Assembly (NCBI RefSeq): GCF_014695715.1
Contig: NZ_JACJOT010000017.1
Location: 1-64,000 of the forward strand
Reading direction: 5' to 3'
Length of the DNA: 64,000 bases
Source of the DNA: Microcoleus sp. FACHB-68
Lineage (GTDB): Bacteria > Cyanobacteriota > Cyanobacteriia > Cyanobacteriales > Oscillatoriaceae
The notes below the pieces were generated by a model. That model saw only the letters and a list, made by a program, of their open reading frames with translations, was not told where the DNA came from and searched no databases. Positions within the stretch are counted from its first letter, which is position 1; each line of letters begins with the position of its first letter. Both the position numbers and the translations under genes were made by a program. Positions 56,902 to 64,000 of the stretch are shown here, piece by piece.

Positions 56902-57486
56902 TTAGTCAACAAATAGCTGTTTTAGTTGTTCAGGGGTGAAGGGATTTTGACCCCGGCGCAGGGAATTAATCCAACTTTGACGCAGGTATTTACGGCTTTG
57001 GTCTTCTGTCTCGTCTACAAATACCTGAAAATCTTCGATAGCGCCCTCAATATCGCCGCTAAGCGCCCGTGCAAGACCCCGACTGTCCCGGAACTCTTCT
57101 TGTTTGGGTGCGAGTTCTACAGCCTTGTTACAGGCATCTATCACATCAGTTGCTTGACCCCAGAGGCTGCCAAACCAGCAGAGGGTGTTCCAGTCGCCGG
57201 CGGAAACCGCGAGTGGGGAGTTAAGTATTTCGGCTTCAGCATACACGGAGAGTGCGCGTTTGACTTCTCCTCGCCTCACCAAGTTTTCTCCATCTCTTAG
57301 TAGCGCGGAGCTTGTCTGTTGTCGTGCTTGTTGCGTGACAGTGTTCACCGGCACTGTAGCGCCGGCTTTGCCAATAAAGGTAATAGCGGCTAATGTTACG
57401 CCAGTGGTTATTAAGCTTAAAAATTTGAGCCGGCTTTTGTTGGTTTTGCGTGCTGTCCAATTTGCTTTTGGTTGAGTCGTCGCCAT
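56902..57486 (-). CDS. Exported or anchored TPR protein
   Basis: 194 residues. Signal or anchor at about 20-40 (FLSLITTGVTLAAITFIG). Two to three TPR-like helical pairs at about 60-165 (AVELAPKQEEFRDSRGLARALSGDIEGAIEDFQVFVDE). A protein-interaction role is inferred. Confidence 0.8.
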   Translation of the reverse strand: MATTQPKANWTARKTNKSRLKFLSLITTGVTLAAITFIGKAGATVPVNTVTQQARQQTSSALLRDGENLVRRGEVKRALSVYAEAEILNSPLAVSAGDWNTLCWFGSLWGQATDVIDACNKAVELAPKQEEFRDSRGLARALSGDIEGAIEDFQVFVDETEDQSRKYLRQSWINSLRRGQNPFTPEQLKQLFVD

Positions 57487-57652
57487 TCTCTAATTTGCCT
57501 CTGTTGCACAAGCCCCATCCTAATCTAAGTTTGAACGGTGTTTTCCGGGTGATATTTAACGATTTTGAGGGTGCCGGTTTTAAAGGCTGTCCTAAAAGTA
57601 TTCAATCTTCCTCTAAAGCTCAAAGACCGATGCTCATAGCAATAGAAACTTA

Positions 57653-57949
57653 TTAAGGATTAATCCGCGCTTTAATTTCTTGCATGATATTTGAGATTTC
57701 CTGTTCAGAATCAATGTGCCTTGAGAGAACTTGCTCGGTTGATTCCAGTAGCCGGTCAGAAAATAACTTTGCTAAATCTTGTCGCAAGCCTTGCCCAATA
57801 TAAAATTTAAGCAAGGCTTCAAAAGGCATATTGCGACTGATCGCTACTTTTTGAAGTGATTCTAGTGTATCTTTTGGGATTTCAATCGATACTGTTTCTG
57901 CTTCACGAGGTCTTAGGTGTAATTTAACTTCTTCTTCAGGCTTGTTCAT
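57653..57949 (-). CDS. Putative antitoxin of a BrnT-type system
   Basis: 98 residues, charged and helical, with ETVSIEIPKDTLESLQKVA resembling a ribbon-helix-helix DNA-binding fold as in BrnA/CopG antitoxins. It overlaps the toxin-like gene by 14 bases, downstream of it, which is the BrnT-BrnA order. The identity as antitoxin rests mainly on position. Confidence 0.75.
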   Translation of the reverse strand: MNKPEEEVKLHLRPREAETVSIEIPKDTLESLQKVAISRNMPFEALLKFYIGQGLRQDLAKLFSDRLLESTEQVLSRHIDSEQEISNIMQEIKARINP

Positions 57950-58229
57950 ATAATTGCCTTTCTGTACGAGTAGTCGGACGTGCAGAAATTATCCGGTTTC
58001 GCTCACCACGTTCTACATAAACTACTAGCAAGAGGCGTTGAGCGCGGGAATACCCAATGATGAAATCGCGCTGTTCGTCATTGGAGGTTGCGTCACCCTC
58101 TTGGTAGAAGGGGTCGAAAAAAACTTCTGCGGCTTCTTCAAATGTAACACCATGTTTTTCAATGTTGCTTTGTGCCTTGTTGATGTTCCATTCAAATTCT
58201 ATGCCTTGCAGCCGATAGACGATATCCAT
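57936..58229 (-). CDS. brnT: BrnT-family ribonuclease toxin
   Basis: 97 residues matching the BrnT pattern: FEWNINKAQSNIEKHGVTFEEAAEVFFDP near the N-terminus and RNRIISARPTTRTERQLYE at the end. BrnT cleaves RNA and is neutralised by BrnA, and the complex represses its own promoter. Conserved residues appear intact. Confidence 0.88.
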   Translation of the reverse strand: MDIVYRLQGIEFEWNINKAQSNIEKHGVTFEEAAEVFFDPFYQEGDATSNDEQRDFIIGYSRAQRLLLVVYVERGERNRIISARPTTRTERQLYEQA

Positions 58230-58404
58230 TTGTTGATTTTCTGGCTTACTTCTCCATCATCAACGCCTTTATCTACTTTACAATGTCGTCCACCAAATCA
58301 GGAGAGCCGGCGAGGAAAACTTGTCTAAATTCTTGGGTGCCGGCACCGTCGCTGGGTATATTTGCACAAGTGAGATGTTCTCATTTGTAGATTTAGATAG
58401 GTAC

Positions 58405-58434
58405 AAAAAAACCCAGTTTCTTGAAGAAACCGGG
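58405..58434 (-). terminator. Intrinsic terminator of nirD
   Basis: On the minus strand CCCGGTTTC-TTCAA-GAAACTGGG with one mismatch, then seven T. It begins 37 bases after the nirD stop. Confidence 0.88.
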
Positions 58435-58470
58435 CTTCTGGATCTATGGCAACGATAAATCACCCCAACT

Positions 58471-58830
58471 TTAACCGATTGCTACCTGCACGCGCTCATC
58501 AACAACTCTCGCAGGGAATGCCGGCACCTTCACCGTTTCATCATCTAAACATTGCCCTGTCGCTAAATTGAAATTCTGCTTGTAAATCGGTGAAGCAACT
58601 TTTTTGACACCCTTACGATCACCGACAATGCCGCGTGATAAAACATAGGCTTTGCTAAACGGATCGTAGTTACCGAGTGCGTAAATCTCCGAAGCATTTC
58701 CTACCCGAAAAACCGCGACTTGTTTACCGTCAACTAGGGCACAAACTCCGGTATTGGGTGTAATCGCTGACACTGGGCAGACATCAACCCATTGTGTAAC
58801 TTTCTCACGAACTGGTAAAGCTTGAACCAT
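58471..58830 (-). CDS. nirD: Nitrite reductase [NAD(P)H] small subunit
   Basis: 119 residues of the Rieske-like NirD fold (VDVCPVSAITPNTGVCALVDGKQVAVFRV, SPIYKQNFNLATGQCLDD). As in other NirD proteins the usual Rieske CxH pairs are missing, so it carries no cluster. GGGAG precedes the ATG. It follows nirB by 54 bases. Confidence 0.93.
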   Translation of the reverse strand: MVQALPVREKVTQWVDVCPVSAITPNTGVCALVDGKQVAVFRVGNASEIYALGNYDPFSKAYVLSRGIVGDRKGVKKVASPIYKQNFNLATGQCLDDETVKVPAFPARVVDERVQVAIG

Positions 58831-58884
58831 TTTCTTTTCTCCCTAATAATTTTTGGTTAACGATGTTTGTGCGATGCCGGCAAC

Positions 58885-61428
58885 TTATTCAGTCGCACCA
58901 ACCAAAGTTTTCTCGTGTTCCTTCGCTGGGCGTTTTTGTCCCCGTTCATCTACATATTGCAGACTCGGATCTGGCTCATCCGTGTTAACGAAATGCCGGA
59001 AACGCTGTACTTTTTCTGGATCTTCAATGGTTGCCTTCCACTCACACTGATAAGTGCTGACAAGGTGTTCCATCTGTTCTTCCAACTCAGCACCAATGCC
59101 AAGGGAATCTTCAATAATTACTTGCTTCAGGTATTCAATCCCGCCTTCAAGCTTGTTAAACCAAGTTGCAGTGCGTTCCAGTCGATCAGCAGTTCTGATG
59201 TAGAAAACTAAGAACCGATCTAAATACTTAATCAGCGTTTCTTTGTCAATATCCGCTGCTAGTAAAACGGCGTGTTGTGGCTTCATACCACCATTGCCAC
59301 ACACGTACAAATTCCACCCGTTTTCTGTTGCAATAATGCCAAAATCTTTGCTTTGGGCTTCTGCACATTCACGGGTGCAACCAGAAACGGCAGATTTTAA
59401 TTTGTGGGGGGCACGTAAACCTCGATAGCGCAATTCGACTTCAATCGCCAAACTTGTAGAATCCTGTACCCCAAACCGGCACCAGGTACTTCCCACGCAA
59501 GATTTTACGGTACGAAGTGCTTTTCCATAAGCGTGTCCCGATTCAAAGCCGGCATCTATCAACTGCTTCCAAATTTGGGGCAATTGATCCACACGCGCCC
59601 CGAATAAATCAATCCGCTGCCCGCCTGTAATCTTTGTGTAAAGCCCAAATTCTTTGGCAACTTTTCCGATAACAATTAGCTGATCCGGCGTAATTTCCCC
59701 ACCGGGTACTCGTGGCACAACTGAATAGGTTCCATCCCGCTGAATGTTTGCAAGATAGTAATCATTAGTATCTTGCAAACTCACATGGGGAGTTTTTAAA
59801 ATATGCTCATTCCAAGTAGAAGCAAGCATAGAAGACACAGTCGGCTTACAAATTTCACATCCTAAACCGCTGCCGTGCTGTTGAATTAACTCATCAAAGG
59901 TTTGAATTTTATGAACTCGCACCAAATGATACAGTTCTTGACGGGAATAGGCAAAATGTTCGCAGAGATGATTTTTGACAACCAAACCGGCTTTCTTCAT
60001 CTCAGACTTGAGAATATCCGTCACCAATGGCACGCAACCGCCGCAGCCGGTGCCGGCTTTTGTGCATTTTTTCACCGTCGGCACATCGGTGAGGTTGCCC
60101 TCGCGGATGGCAGTGCAAATCTGCCCTTTGGTAACATTATTGCAGGAGCAAATTTGCGCCGAATCGGGCAAACTATCGACTCCCATTGCCGCAGATGCCG
60201 GCTTACCTTCCCGTGGTGGCATTAATAAATCTTCGGGATAGGGAGGCAAGGCAATTCCGTTTTGCACAAATTGCAACAAAGTGCCGTATGCGGAAGCATC
60301 TCCAATGAGAATTCCCCCTAAAAGCCGGCTGCCATCCGCATTTAAAACCAGCTTTTTATAAACACCTTGAACGTTATCGGTGATGGCGATTTCTTTAGCA
60401 CCGGCAGTTTTGGCAAAGGCATCCCCGAAACTTGCTACATCCACTCCCAATAACTTGAGTTTGGTGGACATATCCGCGCCGGTAAAGGTACTCGTCGCTG
60501 TATTGCTCAGGATATCCGCTGCGACGCCTGCCATCGTATAGCCGGGGGCGACTAATCCGTAAATTCGATTTTGATAAAGGGCGCATTCTCCCACCGCATA
60601 AATGTCTGGATCGGAAGTTTGACAGTAATCATTGATAATAATCCCGCCACGCTCACCCACTGCAATTCCGCAGCTTCTGGCAATGTCATCACGAGGACGA
60701 ATGCCTGCAGAAAACACAATCATGTCGGTTTCTAATTCGCCGCCATCTGCAAACAGCATTTTAGAAACTTTGCCGTTTTCATTGACAATTTCTGTTGTGG
60801 CTTTGCTGGTGTGAACCGATACTTCTAACGCTTCGATTTTGCTGCTAAGAATTGCACCACCGGCATCATCGATTTGCACCGGCATCAAACGGGGAGCAAA
60901 CTCAACCACATGGGTTTTTAATCCCATGTTTTTTAGGGCATTTGCACATTCCAACCCTAATAAACCGCCCCCAACGACTACGCCAACTGTGCAGTTTTTG
61001 GCGTAGTCAGACATCGCTTCCAGGTCATCAATTTTCCGGTAAACAAATGTACCTTTCGCGTCATTACCTTTAATCGGCGGCACAAAAGGATAAGAGCCGG
61101 TGGCGACAACAATCTTATCGTAGGGAACTTCTAACCCATTAGCTGAAGAGACGGTTTTTTGTTCCCGGTTAATCGCAACTGCTTTATCGCCAATGTGAAT
61201 TTCAATTCCGTTTTCTTGATAAAACCCAGGTTCAACTAACGTTAAATCTCCCGCAGTTTTCCCAGAGAAAAAGCCGCTGAGGTTAACGCGATCATAAGCA
61301 ACACGAGGTTCTTCGCAGAATGTAATTATATTCCATTGCTGTGTCGCTCCTTTTGCGACCATCAGCTCTAGGAATTTGTGACCGACCATACCATTGCCGA
61401 TAACAACGAGGTTCTTTTTGGCTGTCAT
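58885..61428 (-). CDS. nirB: Nitrite reductase [NAD(P)H] large subunit
   Basis: 847 residues. N-terminal FAD/NAD module (VVIGNGMVGHKFLE, VGVVVGGGLLGLECANAL), a BFD-like [2Fe-2S] site (ICSCNNVTKG and GTGCGGC), then a sulfite/nitrite reductase half with siroheme-[4Fe-4S] ligands (CVGSTWCRFG and SGCTRECAEAQ). It reduces nitrite to ammonium with NAD(P)H. Most cyanobacteria use ferredoxin-dependent NirA instead, so this operon is unusual. An NtcA-type box stands 67 bases before ATG 61428. TTG 61440 is an alternative start. Confidence 0.94.
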   Translation of the reverse strand: MTAKKNLVVIGNGMVGHKFLELMVAKGATQQWNIITFCEEPRVAYDRVNLSGFFSGKTAGDLTLVEPGFYQENGIEIHIGDKAVAINREQKTVSSANGLEVPYDKIVVATGSYPFVPPIKGNDAKGTFVYRKIDDLEAMSDYAKNCTVGVVVGGGLLGLECANALKNMGLKTHVVEFAPRLMPVQIDDAGGAILSSKIEALEVSVHTSKATTEIVNENGKVSKMLFADGGELETDMIVFSAGIRPRDDIARSCGIAVGERGGIIINDYCQTSDPDIYAVGECALYQNRIYGLVAPGYTMAGVAADILSNTATSTFTGADMSTKLKLLGVDVASFGDAFAKTAGAKEIAITDNVQGVYKKLVLNADGSRLLGGILIGDASAYGTLLQFVQNGIALPPYPEDLLMPPREGKPASAAMGVDSLPDSAQICSCNNVTKGQICTAIREGNLTDVPTVKKCTKAGTGCGGCVPLVTDILKSEMKKAGLVVKNHLCEHFAYSRQELYHLVRVHKIQTFDELIQQHGSGLGCEICKPTVSSMLASTWNEHILKTPHVSLQDTNDYYLANIQRDGTYSVVPRVPGGEITPDQLIVIGKVAKEFGLYTKITGGQRIDLFGARVDQLPQIWKQLIDAGFESGHAYGKALRTVKSCVGSTWCRFGVQDSTSLAIEVELRYRGLRAPHKLKSAVSGCTRECAEAQSKDFGIIATENGWNLYVCGNGGMKPQHAVLLAADIDKETLIKYLDRFLVFYIRTADRLERTATWFNKLEGGIEYLKQVIIEDSLGIGAELEEQMEHLVSTYQCEWKATIEDPEKVQRFRHFVNTDEPDPSLQYVDERGQKRPAKEHEKTLVGATE

Positions 61429-61445
61429 TAAATTTTTCAACGCCT

Positions 61446-61474
61446 ATATCTCAGTTATCCTAATCAGAGATATA
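61446..61474. repeat. Inverted repeat in the nirB leader
   Basis: TATATCTC and GAGATATA separated by about 13 bases, between the NtcA box and the nirB start. It may be an mRNA hairpin or a second regulator site. Confidence 0.5.
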
Positions 61475-61494
61475 AAAAATTCCCATGTTATTTT

Positions 61495-61508
61495 GTAGCT
61501 ATTGTTAC
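61495..61508 (-). promoter_or_regulatory. NtcA-type binding site for nirB
   Basis: GTAACAATAGCTAC on the minus strand fits the NtcA consensus GTA-N8-TAC exactly. An AT-rich TTTATATC lies about 20 bases further on as a possible -10. Position fits an NtcA-activated nitrogen-assimilation promoter. Confidence 0.72.
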
Positions 61509-61717
61509 TAAATATAGATTGGCTATGCAGCCTTGGAATGATCCCCATTTTGTTTTTGCATTTTCGGTTCAAAAGTATTGCAAATTAACAGAAGATCGCT
61601 ATATCTGAGGAACACTGTATCAGTAAACCGATTGTCCTGCGCGAGCGCTCTGTATCGCTCTAAGCTAGTGTAGACAACCTTTAGCCACCCTATCGGGGAT
61701 GGCAACATAACGCCTGT

Positions 61718-62584
61718 ATGACTCAGCCGGCAGATATTGGCAGCAAACGTTTAATTAGCCTCGCGCCTGAAAGCTGGGTGCAATGGGTGACACAGTTTCC
61801 CGATGTGGAAGTGCGAGATATCATTAGTTCAGACTTTCAGTGGGTTCGCCGTGAGAGTGATGTCTTGGTACGAGCTTACACTCCCGAATATGGGGAATTT
61901 CTGCTACTGAACGAATTACAATTGCGTTATAAACCAGAAATGCCTAAGCGGATGCGGGCTTATGCAGCACTGGCAGAAGAAAAATATAATCTGCCGGCTT
62001 ATCCGGTATTGGTTAACATTTTGCAAGAGAGGAATGTGGCAATTCCCACTCGTTATGAATCAGAGTTTGCCGGCTTGCAGGCGCGTCAAGACTATCGCGT
62101 GATCAATCTTTGGGAAGTGGATGTTGAAATCGCCTTTCAACAATCTATTAAAACCCTGCTGCCATTTGTGCCGGTGTTGCGCGGGGGTGCTGAGGAATCT
62201 ACCGTGCGACGCGCTTTGCAAACCCTCCGCGCCGATGAGCAACTGAACCAGTTAGAAACGCTCCTGGCATTTTTTGCTACGTTTGTATTAGACAGCGGTT
62301 TAGTTCAACAAATAATGAGGTGGGATATGGCAATATTATCAGAATCTCCCTGGTATCACGAGATACTAGCGCAAGGGCGAAAACAGGAAGCGTTAACTAT
62401 GATTGTGCGCCCACTAACTCGTCGGTTTGGTTCCGTTTCTCCTGAGTTACAAGAGTCTTTGCACCGGCTCTCCTTGGAGCAATTGGAAGAATTGAGTGAG
62501 TTACTGTTAGATTTTGCTGCCATTACAGATTTAGAAACCTGGTTAAGCACTCAAGGTGAAAATCAACAAATTGTTGAGCCTTAG
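61718..62584 (+). CDS. Rpn-type PD-(D/E)XK protein with DUF4351 tail
   Basis: 288 residues. Nuclease-like N-terminal part with SDVLVRAYTPEYGEFLLLNELQLRYKPEMPKRM, including a Glu-X-Gln motif, and a DUF4351 C-terminus (MIVRPLTRRFGSVSPELQESLHRLSLEQLEELSELLLDF). Such proteins are multicopy in cyanobacteria and related to recombination-promoting nucleases (Rpn). Whether it is active is unknown. Confidence 0.82.
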   Translation: MTQPADIGSKRLISLAPESWVQWVTQFPDVEVRDIISSDFQWVRRESDVLVRAYTPEYGEFLLLNELQLRYKPEMPKRMRAYAALAEEKYNLPAYPVLVNILQERNVAIPTRYESEFAGLQARQDYRVINLWEVDVEIAFQQSIKTLLPFVPVLRGGAEESTVRRALQTLRADEQLNQLETLLAFFATFVLDSGLVQQIMRWDMAILSESPWYHEILAQGRKQEALTMIVRPLTRRFGSVSPELQESLHRLSLEQLEELSELLLDFAAITDLETWLSTQGENQQIVEP

Positions 62585-62606
62585 TTTGCAAAGTTGTGGC
62601 AATTTT

Positions 62607-63395
62607 TTAAGCACCCATTCCCGAATAATGCTTCAAACCTCGACGCCATAACCAGCGATTGCAGATAAAAAATATAATCGTCCAACCCAACATCACTAAC
62701 AACCCGCCAACGACATCCACCGGCAACCCTACCAGTATTGCAGCGGGAAAATGTATTAAATAGGGAAATGGCGTCCACTGCACAACTTGGCGCACCGACT
62801 CTGGAAACATTTCTAACGGAGCAATCATGCCGGAGAAAAACAGGTAAAACAAAAACCAGAATTGCTCAATTGCCGTTGCTCTCTCTATCCAAAAAGCAAA
62901 TAAAGCAAAGGTATACTGGATAAGAAAGCGCAAGATAAAGGCAAAAACAATAACGAGTAAAAACAGTAAAAACCGCCCCGGATTTGGTATCCAAAATGAT
63001 TGAGGGTAGAGGGCAAAGAACAGTAAGATCAGCCCAATAATGAACGGTAGACGGGCGAAGCGCTCAGAAACATGAGCGGCGACATGATGCCAAACTGGAT
63101 CAATCGGTTGCAAAAGTCGGGGTGAAAGCTTACCTTGCACAACTTCTTTCTCAAACTCCCAAATCACCCAAACCACATTTGTTTGACGAACGATAAAGGC
63201 GGCGAGAAAATAGCGGGCGAAATCTACCGGCTGTAACCCAAAGTTACCACTTTGAGAAGCTTTCATCCAAATGCCCATTAGGATAAATGGCAAAGATCCA
63301 GAAAGCGCCCATAAAAATAATTCAGCTCGATATTCGAGCATATAGGCGTAGTTGGAAATTAGCAAAGTTTTGGCAGTTCTGATTACTTTGTTCAT
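62607..63395 (-). CDS. ABC-2-type membrane permease (DUF990-like)
   Basis: 262 residues, six hydrophobic helices (ELFLWALSGSLPFILMG, FRLPFIIGLILLFFALYP-like, FWFLFYLFFSGMIAPLEMFP). It belongs to the ABC-2 exporter group and pairs with the ATPase immediately upstream (49-bp gap). Substrate unknown. It may have a second permease partner outside the window. Confidence 0.85.
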   Translation of the reverse strand: MNKVIRTAKTLLISNYAYMLEYRAELFLWALSGSLPFILMGIWMKASQSGNFGLQPVDFARYFLAAFIVRQTNVVWVIWEFEKEVVQGKLSPRLLQPIDPVWHHVAAHVSERFARLPFIIGLILLFFALYPQSFWIPNPGRFLLFLLVIVFAFILRFLIQYTFALFAFWIERATAIEQFWFLFYLFFSGMIAPLEMFPESVRQVVQWTPFPYLIHFPAAILVGLPVDVVGGLLVMLGWTIIFFICNRWLWRRGLKHYSGMGA

Positions 63396-63444
63396 GGGAA
63401 ATGAGGCAGGGGATGAGGGATGAAGGGAAGTTTTGAATTAAAAA

Positions 63445-64000
63445 TTAGGTAACTTTTCCGGTGCGGAAAACTCTGCCAATAACTTCTTCAATCGGTGGAT
63501 CGGTAACAGTTAAATCCAGCACTTCTAATTCAGCTAAAATTCTGGCGACAGTGCCGGTGAGTTCTTCACGCTTTACGAGGAGACGCACTGACTGCCCCTC
63601 GACTGATTCCAATTCGCCGTAGGAAGATAGCATTGAGGTTGCCTGCATGGTTTCCACCGGCAGCGGATGAGCAAGTTCAACCTGCACTTCTCGATACGGC
63701 GCGAAACGATCTAAAAGTCCATCGAGACTGCCATCATAAACCAGTTGTCCCTCGTGAATGAGCAAGACACGCCGGCACAATGCTGTGATATCTGCCATGT
63801 AATGACTCGTCAGCAGTACCGTTGCCTGATAACGCTGGTTATATTCGCGCAGGAATTGTCGCACACTGACTTGAGCATTTACATCTAGTCCCAGTGTTGG
63901 TTCGTCTAAGAATAACACTTGAGGCCGGTGAAGCAGTGCCGCCATTAACTCTGCTTTCATTCGTTCCCCAAGGGAGAGTTTTCGCACCGGCTGGTTGAGT
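63445..64000 (-). CDS. ABC-2 exporter ATPase (5' end outside window)
   Basis: The open frame reaches the window edge, so the N-terminus and Walker A lie outside. Visible are the signature KLSLGERMKAEL, Walker B VLFLDEP, the D-loop GLDV and H-loop LLTSHYMAD, then a C-terminal DUF4162-like region. It reads LNQPVRKLSLG at the edge, so the GTG at 63987 is internal. Confidence 0.88.
   Translation of the reverse strand, partial: LNQPVRKLSLGERMKAELMAALLHRPQVLFLDEPTLGLDVNAQVSVRQFLREYNQRYQATVLLTSHYMADITALCRRVLLIHEGQLVYDGSLDGLLDRFAPYREVQVELAHPLPVETMQATSMLSSYGELESVEGQSVRLLVKREELTGTVARILAELEVLDLTVTDPPIEEVIGRVFRTGKVT

Overview
The window comes from a filamentous-type cyanobacterium. The markers are allophycocyanin-B alpha (apcD), a DnaE split intein, a cyanobacterial AbrB-like regulator, SLH/OprB porin architecture, GCGATCGC (HIP1) sites, and heptanucleotide tandem repeats of the TGGGCAT type between genes. 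The octamer TGCCGGCA and its core GCCGGC are very common throughout. Genes are mostly monocistronic or in short operons, on both strands, and no tRNA or rRNA gene was found.

Layout. 1-2.2 kb: the start of a large DUF4347/SBBP/Ig-like surface protein (minus). 3.3-10.2 kb: tyrA, a cysteine hydrolase, a cupin, a DUF952 protein, a CPA1 Na+/H+ antiporter, a DUF3124 lipoprotein coupled to a TrkA-like NAD-binding protein, and an ureidoglycolate lyase homologue. 10.5-17.5 kb: clpB with a repeat-derived insert and an EPV-rich tail, an SLH porin, gloA and eno. 17.6-25.8 kb: a PHP phosphoesterase, then a NemR-like TetR regulator, thioredoxin and an Old Yellow Enzyme sharing a TAGAC/GTCTA operator, a secreted protein-arginine deiminase, gatA and an alpha/beta hydrolase.

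25.9-30.7 kb is the most remarkable part. dnaE is broken by a DnaE-type split intein, but its two halves are still adjacent. A free-standing HTH-LAGLIDADG homing endonuclease gene sits exactly between the N-intein and the C-intein. The N-intein and the endonuclease share one reading frame and are separated by a single TAA, while the C-intein starts in another frame behind its own strong ribosome binding site. This looks like an intermediate between a continuous endonuclease-bearing intein and the dispersed split dnaE genes of other cyanobacteria.

30.8-39 kb: a WD40 protein with a C-terminal J-domain, then three minus-strand transcription units that each carry a c-di-AMP (ydaO-yuaA) riboswitch: a universal stress protein, a nitrate/bicarbonate-type ABC transporter, and an ArsB/NhaD-type ion transporter. 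Together they read as a c-di-AMP-controlled ion/osmolyte island. A possible plus-strand structured RNA lies at 39.1-39.3 kb.

39.3-48.5 kb: a small exported protein, two tandem peptide-type solute-binding lipoproteins with one DppB-like permease, a Uma2 protein with an internal duplication, an unknown membrane-anchored protein, and a thioredoxin-domain (SPATA20-like) protein whose gene has absorbed a repeat in frame. 48.7-57.5 kb: cobL (cbiET), a CPBP protease, cyAbrB, lpxD, a DUF1232 protein, rlmD, apcD and a TPR protein. 57.6-64 kb: a BrnT/BrnA-like toxin-antitoxin pair, nirD and nirB (NAD(P)H nitrite reductase) behind an NtcA-type box, a Rpn/DUF4351 nuclease, and an ABC-2 exporter whose ATPase runs off the window.
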